A stretch of DNA of 47,010 nucleotides from Oscillospiraceae bacterium (GTDB taxonomy: Bacteria > Bacillota > Clostridia > Oscillospirales > Oscillospiraceae): NCBI GenBank assembly GCA_017548065.1, contig JAFYNQ010000093.1:1-47010 (forward strand), given 5' to 3'. This document shows positions 1 through 5,185 of the stretch, piece after piece. The first letter of the stretch is position 1, and each line of letters starts with the position of its first letter. The notes under the pieces were generated by a model. It searched no databases. It was not told the origin of the DNA and saw only the letters and a list, made by a program, of their open reading frames with translations. Both the position numbers and the translations under genes were made by a program.

Positions 1-6
1 AAAAAC

Positions 7-124
7 GCTGTCATTGCGAACCAGTGACCGATGTCACTGGTGTGGCAATCCCCCGGATAGAGGAGAAAACTCCAAAAATCCGGGGGATTCCCACGCCAGT
101 GTTCCACTGGCTCGGAATGACAGC
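7..124. repeat. MITE-like fold-back repeat
   Basis: The two ends form a long imperfect inverted repeat: GCTGTCATT near position 7 pairs with AATGACAGC ending at 124. Inside lie nested stems, including CCAGTG/CACTGG at 21-40, the same pair again at 96-110, AATCCCCCGGAT (47-58) against ATCCGGGGGATT (78-89), and a small GGAG-AAAA-CTCC hairpin at 62-73. The element has no coding capacity and sits just downstream of the ABC importer operon. It resembles the palindromic miniature repeats scattered in gut Clostridia genomes. I see no second copy in this window, so repeat status is an inference from structure. Confidence 0.6.
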
Positions 125-167
125 TTTATTCTTTGCGCATTATTACTTATGTGAGACAGCGCCTTTT

Positions 168-434
168 TTATTTCAGCAATTTGGAATAGCCTTTGCCGTA
201 CTGCACACATTGGGACACACGGCACAAGGTGGCAGAAGACATATCCGTCTGCGCCATCACCTGGTTGTAGGTGTTGCCCTGCATGAGAAGCTTTGCGGCA
301 AACACACGCTCTGCCATTTTCTCCAGCTCCTTGCGGGTGCAAAGATCTTCAAAAAGAGCACGGCAATCCTCAATGTTGTCCAGCTTCAAAATCAGCGCAA
401 ACAGCTCTTCCATTTTTTCATTTATCTGTTCCAT
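168..434 (-). CDS. YerC/YecD-type TrpR-family regulator
   Basis: An 88-residue, wholly helical protein of the TrpR/YerC/YecD family, which are small dimeric DNA-binding proteins. The central part carries the family pattern: a basic ERVFAAKLL helix at about 42-50 followed by a helix-turn-helix at about 55-74 (YNQVMAQTDMSSATLCRV). Family members are usually 90-105 residues, so this is near full length. It starts 8 bases after the stop of the ABC ATPase gene and is the last gene of the importer operon, which suggests it is co-transcribed with it. E. coli TrpR binds tryptophan as co-repressor; whether this protein senses a ligand is unknown. Two similar 18-bp palindromes at the operon promoter are candidate operators (inference). 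Confidence 0.85.
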   Translation of the reverse strand: MEQINEKMEELFALILKLDNIEDCRALFEDLCTRKELEKMAERVFAAKLLMQGNTYNQVMAQTDMSSATLCRVSQCVQYGKGYSKLLK

Positions 435-442
435 AGGCTACC

Positions 443-1195
443 TCAAAACTTCTCATGAGCGCCACGCAGGAACGCTTTTGTCTTCTCACTCTGGGGATTC
501 CCAAACACCTGCTCCGGCGTGCCGATCTCCTCAATCACACCGTCTGCCATGTACATGACCACATCCGCCACGCTACGGGCAAACTCCATTTCGTGGGTGA
601 CCACGGTCATGGTGCTGTCCGCATTTTTCAATCCACGGATAACACGCAGCACTTCACCGGTCAGCTCCGGGTCAAGGGCAGAGGTAGGCTCGTCAAAGCA
701 CAGCACCTGGGGCGACAGCGCCAACGCACGGGCAATGGCCACACGCTGCTGCTGACCGCCGGAAAGCTGATAAGGATAGCTGTCCAGCTTTTCGGACAGA
801 CCCACCTGATCCAGCAGCTGTTTTGCACGCTCCTCCAGCTCCTTTGCCGTCCCCTTCTTCAAAAGCTGGGGCGCCAGCATCACGTTCTTCAGCACGTTAT
901 ACTGGGGGAACAGATTGAAGTTCTGAAACACAAGACCGAAATGCAGTCTGTTTTCACGCACCTGCTGTTCACTTAATTTCTCACTGCCGGAGCGAAGCAG
1001 CTTGCCGTCCACCCAGATCTCACCCACATCCGGTGTTTCCAGGAAATTCAGGCAGCGCAGCAGCGTTGTTTTACCGCTGCCGGAGGAGCCGATAATCGCC
1101 AGCACCTGCCCCTTCTCCAGGGAGAAGCTTACACCCTTCAGCACGTTTGTTTTGCCGAAGGACTTTCTGATATTTTTTACTTCCAATACTGCCAT
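443..1195 (-). CDS. Polar amino-acid ABC transporter ATPase
   Basis: The ATP-hydrolysing subunit of a polar amino-acid importer (GlnQ/HisP class), acting as a cytoplasmic dimer on the membrane permease. Walker A is GSSGSGKT at residues 36-43, the Q-loop is in VFQNFNLFP near 89-97, the ABC signature LSGGQQQR is at 144-151, and Walker B VLCFDEP is at 164-170, followed by the D-loop SALD and the switch histidine in VVTHEME. Length (250 aa) is normal for the family. The gene starts 3 bases after the permease stop, so the two are translated together. Substrate cannot be read from this subunit; glutamine, cystine and arginine importers share these motifs. Confidence 0.97.
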   Translation of the reverse strand: MAVLEVKNIRKSFGKTNVLKGVSFSLEKGQVLAIIGSSGSGKTTLLRCLNFLETPDVGEIWVDGKLLRSGSEKLSEQQVRENRLHFGLVFQNFNLFPQYNVLKNVMLAPQLLKKGTAKELEERAKQLLDQVGLSEKLDSYPYQLSGGQQQRVAIARALALSPQVLCFDEPTSALDPELTGEVLRVIRGLKNADSTMTVVTHEMEFARSVADVVMYMADGVIEEIGTPEQVFGNPQSEKTKAFLRGAHEKF

Positions 1196-1198
1196 GGC

Positions 1199-1891
1199 TC
1201 AACCTCTGAAATAGGAAAGCTTCTTCTCCAAACGGGCAAACAGAATGGTCAGCAGTCCGTTGAAGATCAAATAGAATGCACCGGTGTAGAACAGCGGCCA
1301 GATAAGACCCTTTTTGATAAAGGACTCGCCTGCCCAAATGATCTCATAAACACTGATGATACGTGCCAGGGAGGTGTCCTTCACCAGGGTGATGATCTCG
1401 TTGCTCATGGGCGCCATAATGCGCTTGACCACCTGCAGCAGCACCACCTTGAAGAAGATCTGGGTCTTTGTCATACCCAGCACCTGACCGGCTTCATACT
1501 GACCCGTTGCGATGGACTCAATACCACCACGGTAGATCTCGGAAAAATAGCAGGCATAATTCAGGGAAAATGCCACGATGGTCGCCGTAAAACGGGGCAG
1601 CAGGGGCAGGTCAAACATAAGACCCGGACCGTAGAAGATCACGATCAGCTGCAGCATCAGCGGTGTACCACGGACGACCCACACCAAGCCCTTGCAGAGC
1701 CACTGAATGGGTTTAAATTTTTCAAAAAAGCTGTCTTTGGATTTTGACAGGAAATCCAGCGGCGCCCACTTGCTCATGGAGCCGAAGCAGATCACGAGAC
1801 CAAGGGGAATGGAAAAGAGCAGTGTCAGTCCGAATACCTTCAGTGATTCCCAAAAACCCTCCAGCAGTGCATTGGTTACTTGCACAAACAT
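1199..1891 (-). CDS. Polar amino-acid ABC transporter permease
   Basis: The membrane permease of the importer, HisM/GlnP class, 230 aa. Hydrophobic segments lie at about residues 15-40, 70-95, 100-120 and 190-215, and the cytoplasmic EAA loop that docks the ATPase is visible as EAGQVLGMTKTQ. It has an inserted charged segment (SKSKDSFFEKFKPIQW) between the first and second membrane helices, which is longer than in minimal members of the family. It lies between the substrate-binding lipoprotein and the ATPase; a single permease gene suggests a homodimeric membrane channel. Confidence 0.95.
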   Translation of the reverse strand: MFVQVTNALLEGFWESLKVFGLTLLFSIPLGLVICFGSMSKWAPLDFLSKSKDSFFEKFKPIQWLCKGLVWVVRGTPLMLQLIVIFYGPGLMFDLPLLPRFTATIVAFSLNYACYFSEIYRGGIESIATGQYEAGQVLGMTKTQIFFKVVLLQVVKRIMAPMSNEIITLVKDTSLARIISVYEIIWAGESFIKKGLIWPLFYTGAFYLIFNGLLTILFARLEKKLSYFRG

Positions 1892-1925
1892 AAGGGATAC
1901 CTCTTTCGTTTATTTACATGGTAAA

Positions 1926-1955
1926 GGGGCTGTCTCATGGGGATGAGACAGCCCC
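1926..1955 (-). terminator. Stem-loop between binding protein and permease
   Basis: A perfect 12-bp inverted repeat (GGGGCTGTCTCA and its complement) with a 6-base loop. On the minus strand it is followed by only TTTACC, not a full T-run. Such structures after a binding-protein gene often stop a share of transcripts or protect the upstream mRNA 3' end, which would give more binding protein than permease. This role is inferred from position. Confidence 0.7.
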
Positions 1956-1968
1956 AAAATTATTTTGC

Positions 1969-2832
1969 TCAGTCAGCCAGGGTCAGCTCGTACTTCTCTG
2001 CCAGAGCCTGCAGAGTGCCATCTTCCTTCAGCTGTGCCAGGAAGTCATTGAGCTTCTCGGTCAGGTTGGAATCCTTACGGAATGCAACGCCGTACTCCTC
2101 CTCGGAGAGGCTGATGCCCTTTGCCAGGTCAGCGTAGTCGGTGCCTTCACCGGTCATAGCGTTTGCCATGGTGATATCAATGACGCAAGCGTCAGCAGCG
2201 CCGGCAGCAACTTCCATCAGAGCGCCTGCCTGATCCTGCTTGGAAACGGTCTTCAGGCCAGCCTCGGTAGCCACGGACTGACCGGCAGAGCCTTCCTCAA
2301 CAGCGAAGGTCAGTTCCTTCATGCTCTCAACATCGGCATACTGCTCGATCTTGTCAGCCTTCATAACAACGACCTGTGCGTTGATGACGTAGGGATCAGA
2401 AACGCTGGCGTTAGCCTTGGCTTCGTCAGTGATGGTCATGCCGTTCCAGACAGCGTCAATGCTGTTGGTGTCCAGCTCCATGAACTTCTTGCCCCAGTCA
2501 GCAATGACAAAGAACTCACACTCAACGCCCAGCTCTTCAGCAAACAGGCGAGCCAGCTCTGCGTCAAAACCGGTCCATTCGCCGTTCTCGTCCTTGTAGT
2601 CCATGGGAGCGTAGTCGGTGATGCCGATGACGATCTTGCCGTTGTCGGTGACCAGACCCAGGTCGCCGGTCAGCTCTGCAGCTTCAGTACCCTCGGTGCC
2701 TTCGGTGCCGTCAGCAGCGGGCTGAGTGCCTTCGGTAGCAGCGGGAGTTGTCTCGGGAGCGGTGGTTGCGCCGCAAGCGGCCATGCCCAGCACCATAACC
2801 AGTGCCAGCAGCAATGCGATCAGTTTTTTCAT
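1969..2832 (-). CDS. Amino-acid ABC substrate-binding lipoprotein
   Basis: The extracellular receptor of the importer. A lipoprotein signal peptide ends in the lipobox GMAAC with the lipidated cysteine at residue 20, followed by a Thr/Glu/Gly/Ala-rich linker to about residue 55. The rest matches the SBP_bac_3 fold: GKIVIGITDYAPMDY starts the first lobe, followed by GFDAELARLFAEELG and later WNGMTITDEAKA, which lines the ligand site. The 287-residue length is usual. It is first in the operon, 77 bases upstream of the permease and separated by a stem-loop, and it has a strong promoter. The ligand is a polar amino acid, not determined further. Confidence 0.96.
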   Translation of the reverse strand: MKKLIALLLALVMVLGMAACGATTAPETTPAATEGTQPAADGTEGTEGTEAAELTGDLGLVTDNGKIVIGITDYAPMDYKDENGEWTGFDAELARLFAEELGVECEFFVIADWGKKFMELDTNSIDAVWNGMTITDEAKANASVSDPYVINAQVVVMKADKIEQYADVESMKELTFAVEEGSAGQSVATEAGLKTVSKQDQAGALMEVAAGAADACVIDITMANAMTGEGTDYADLAKGISLSEEEYGVAFRKDSNLTEKLNDFLAQLKEDGTLQALAEKYELTLAD

Positions 2833-2891
2833 AGTAAATCATTTCCTTTCATGATGCCCCGGATGACCGGGGTGTTATTGATGATGGGCTC

Positions 2892-2920
2892 ATTATACTT
2901 TAACAAACTAAAGTTGTAAA
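2892..2920 (-). promoter_or_regulatory. Sigma-A promoter of the importer operon
   Basis: On the minus strand a -35 TTTACA (2920-2915) and a perfect -10 TATAAT (2897-2892) are separated by 17 bases. The whole spacer is filled by an 18-bp palindrome (2897-2914), so a bound repressor would block RNA polymerase directly. Confidence 0.85.
2897..2914. promoter_or_regulatory. Palindromic operator-like site 1
   Basis: Read on the minus strand: ACTTTAGTTTGTTAAAGT. The outer arms ACTTTA/TAAAGT are perfectly complementary. It sits exactly between the -35 and -10 of the importer promoter. It matches site 2 at 2971-2988 in 16 of 18 positions, in the opposite orientation. The binder is not known; the TrpR/YerC-type protein in the same operon is the natural candidate. 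Confidence 0.6.
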
Positions 2921-2970
2921 GAGGTAAATTGCATTTTCAGCGTTTTATACAACTCCATCTTCACTTCATC

Positions 2971-2988
2971 ACTTTAGTTAGTGAAAGT
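2971..2988. promoter_or_regulatory. Palindromic operator-like site 2
   Basis: ACTTTAGTTAGTGAAAGT on the plus strand, 16 of 18 identical to site 1 read on the other strand, followed by the same ATA as site 1. It is about 55 bases upstream of the importer -35 and about 37 bases upstream of the -35 of the divergent CARF-nuclease operon, so one regulator could touch both. Confidence 0.55.
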
Positions 2989-3024
2989 ATACAACATTTT
3001 CTGCGAATTCCCGGGATATTGTAT

Positions 3025-3053
3025 TTGCATCACGGTTATTTTTGTGTTATTAT
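3025..3053 (+). promoter_or_regulatory. Promoter of the CARF-nuclease operon
   Basis: -35 TTGCAT (3025-3030), 17-base spacer, -10 TATTAT (3048-3053). Transcription would start near 3060. That puts the possible TTG start at 3042 upstream of the transcript and supports the ATG at 3084. Confidence 0.65.
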
Positions 3054-3083
3054 GGTGTAAATTACAGAAAAAGGGTGTTTTTA

Positions 3084-4295
3084 ATGGTTTTGATCGAATA
3101 CTATACTCCCCGACACATTGAAAATATTTCCACCTGCCTGCGGCTGAAGCCGAATACCTTCTACCTGATCGGTGCCGCCGACGAGGCATCCACACCCCTG
3201 GATCGTTACAATGCCCTGCTGGAAGATCGCAAGCTGCCCTTCCGTGGCAAACTGGAGAATACCGTAGGCGACGATTTCGGCGAGCTTTGCGCTTCCCTTT
3301 CCAAGCTGCTGGCGCCGGAAGAGGAATATGTCATTGATCTGTCCGGCGGTGATGCCACCGCTGTTATGGCTTTGGGCGCTGTGTATGCCCGTCTGTCCCC
3401 GGAGAAGCGCCGTTCCATCCGGATCGTACGGTATGACCAGGATCTTGAAAACCTGCTGGACTGCACAAAGAACTACCGTCCCCTTCCCTATGAGCCGGTA
3501 AATCTTACGGTCAAGGAGCTGATCCAGCTGCATGGCGGCATTGTGATGTCCAATCTCCAGCAGCCGCCCAAGACCTTTACCGCAAAGCAACTGGAGCCGC
3601 TGTGGCAAATGGCCGCCGACCCCGAATCCGACTGGAACAACAAGCTTTCTGTGCTGATCCAGTTCCAGAGTCACAACACCTACGAGGACGGCATTCTGTT
3701 GGAGCTGGACTCCCTGGTGGGAAAGATCGCCGATTTTGCCGAGAAGGAAAAAGTCCTTCGGGATTTTTTGGGAACGCTGGACAAAATGGGCATCATTGAA
3801 GATCACAGCAGCTTTGACTACCTGGAATACCGCTACACCGACCCGGTTTTCCGCTACTGCATGGAAAAGGCGGGCAACGTGCTGGAGCTGAAGGTTTTCC
3901 TGGAGGCACGGGAGCTGACAGTCAACGGAAAGCCCTATTTCACCGATTGCATGATGAGCGTGGGCATTGACTGGGACGGCGTTATTCAAGGAAAAAAGGG
4001 TGAGACCCGCAACGAGATCGACGTGATCCTGATGCGTGGCATGATCCCCACCTTTATCTCCTGTAAAAACGGCACCATCGGCGAGGTTGAGCTGTACAAG
4101 CTGAACTCCGTGGCAAACCATTTCGGCGGCCCCCATGTACAGAAGCTGCTGCTTGCCACTGACCCGACGGCTGTGACCCAGGCGCTGTGGCAGCGTGGCT
4201 GGGACATGGACATTCTGCTGCGTTCGGACATTGCCCCCATGAGCCGCCAGGAATGGCGCACGCTGTTTACCCACATTGAGGAGGAATTGCCGTGA
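3084..4295 (+). CDS. Card1/Can2-like CARF-domain nuclease (DUF1887)
   Basis: A 403-aa protein with the two-part layout of DUF1887/Card1 enzymes, in which a CARF domain senses cyclic oligoadenylate and a PD-(D/E)xK-fold domain cuts nucleic acid. Residues 1-150 show the Rossmann-like CARF pattern (IEYYTPRHI, YLIGAADE, and YVIDLSGGDATAVMALG, which corresponds to the nucleotide-loop motif). A helical middle leads to the nuclease core near 290-345: NEIDVILMRG with E311 and D313, then FISCKNG with K328. The residue two before the lysine is serine, where many relatives have an acidic residue, so activity needs checking. The start at 3084 fits the promoter and a weak AAAGGGTG site. It overlaps the next gene by 4 bases. 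No CRISPR genes are nearby. Confidence 0.8.
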   Translation: MVLIEYYTPRHIENISTCLRLKPNTFYLIGAADEASTPLDRYNALLEDRKLPFRGKLENTVGDDFGELCASLSKLLAPEEEYVIDLSGGDATAVMALGAVYARLSPEKRRSIRIVRYDQDLENLLDCTKNYRPLPYEPVNLTVKELIQLHGGIVMSNLQQPPKTFTAKQLEPLWQMAADPESDWNNKLSVLIQFQSHNTYEDGILLELDSLVGKIADFAEKEKVLRDFLGTLDKMGIIEDHSSFDYLEYRYTDPVFRYCMEKAGNVLELKVFLEARELTVNGKPYFTDCMMSVGIDWDGVIQGKKGETRNEIDVILMRGMIPTFISCKNGTIGEVELYKLNSVANHFGGPHVQKLLLATDPTAVTQALWQRGWDMDILLRSDIAPMSRQEWRTLFTHIEEELP

Positions 4296-5173
4296 GAAAA
4301 GCCCTGACCGACCTGCTTTATCCTTTATATGACAAGCTGGGACTGGATACTGTCACCGAAAAAATGCGCATGCTGCGAAAGGTCAACAAATACCTGGAGC
4401 AGGATCGGGAGCATTTTGTAGAGATCGAAAGCCCGGAGGATCCTCCCTTTATTTCCGACCCGGAACGGGGTCTCATCGGCAAGCTGGCGCCGGTTGCCCA
4501 GCGGCAGACCATTGACGAGGATGACTTTCACATGGAGAGTGTCACAGAGACTGTCTCCGTAATGGTAACAAACGACAATCAGCTTCTGCTGCTTTACTCC
4601 ATTGAACGGGCATATCTGTCCAAAACCGAAGACGAGTGGTCTTTCCGCTTCCCCACTTACCGCACCCTGGAGCCGGATCTGCCCACCGACGGCCTTGAGG
4701 TCTGCTCCCCCGAGTTCCTTCGTCCCATTGCCGATGCCCACTACTGGGATGCCTACTGCAAGGCCTTCTATGCCTTTGAGCGTCTCACCCGGCACATGCA
4801 TCCTACCTATGTACCCCACAAGACAGAGCGTGCTATGATCGTTCTGAAGCATGCCAACAACGAGACACTGTTTGCAGGGGATATGGTGTTCCACGGCAAG
4901 GTCGTACCCCTTGCCATAGGCTCAGATCCCGTAGTTATCCGTGACGATGAGGGAGAGACCAAGCAAAGCGAACAGCTGTGTCTTTTGGTAGAGGATCAGG
5001 ATGTCCGATATTTGATGAAGACCATCACCGCTTATACACCTGCAAAGAAGACACCCTACGGCAACGATCCCCTGGACATTTTTGATCTGCCCGAAGAAAC
5101 CCAGACCAAGGAGACCTATCGGGAGATCCACCTGGAAGAGATCGATATGCAGCTGCTTTCCCTTTATAACTGA
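4292..5173 (+). CDS. Uncharacterised protein in CARF/AAA-protease operon
   Basis: I do not recognise this 293-aa protein. It starts with GTG in a GTGA overlap with the CARF-nuclease gene, so the two are translationally coupled, and it ends 12 bases before the AAA-peptidase gene. It has no signal peptide or membrane segment and is predicted to be soluble. The N-terminal 45 residues are basic and amphipathic (LDTVTEKMRMLRKVNKYLEQ); the rest is a mixed alpha/beta region with a strand-rich core (TETVSVMVTNDNQLLLLYS, AMIVLKHANNETLFAGDMVF) and an acidic tail. It shows no cyclase, nuclease or ATPase motif. Tight coupling suggests it forms a complex with, or adapts, the CARF-nuclease or the AAA-peptidase (inference). 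Confidence 0.85.
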   Translation: MRKALTDLLYPLYDKLGLDTVTEKMRMLRKVNKYLEQDREHFVEIESPEDPPFISDPERGLIGKLAPVAQRQTIDEDDFHMESVTETVSVMVTNDNQLLLLYSIERAYLSKTEDEWSFRFPTYRTLEPDLPTDGLEVCSPEFLRPIADAHYWDAYCKAFYAFERLTRHMHPTYVPHKTERAMIVLKHANNETLFAGDMVFHGKVVPLAIGSDPVVIRDDEGETKQSEQLCLLVEDQDVRYLMKTITAYTPAKKTPYGNDPLDIFDLPEETQTKETYREIHLEEIDMQLLSLYN

Positions 5174-5185
5174 CTGGAGGCCCCT

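Noticed and set aside
7-124. Insertion sequence
   Set aside because: It contains no transposase or room for one; only a fold-back element is supported.
2833-3083. T-box or riboswitch before the importer operon
   Set aside because: The leader from the promoter to the binding-protein start is only about 50 bases, with no specifier stem or anti-terminator visible.
3042-4295. TTG start at 3042 for the CARF-nuclease
   Set aside because: The likely promoter -10 lies at 3048-3053, so this codon is upstream of the transcript; the ATG at 3084 follows a plausible ribosome site and begins the CARF domain.
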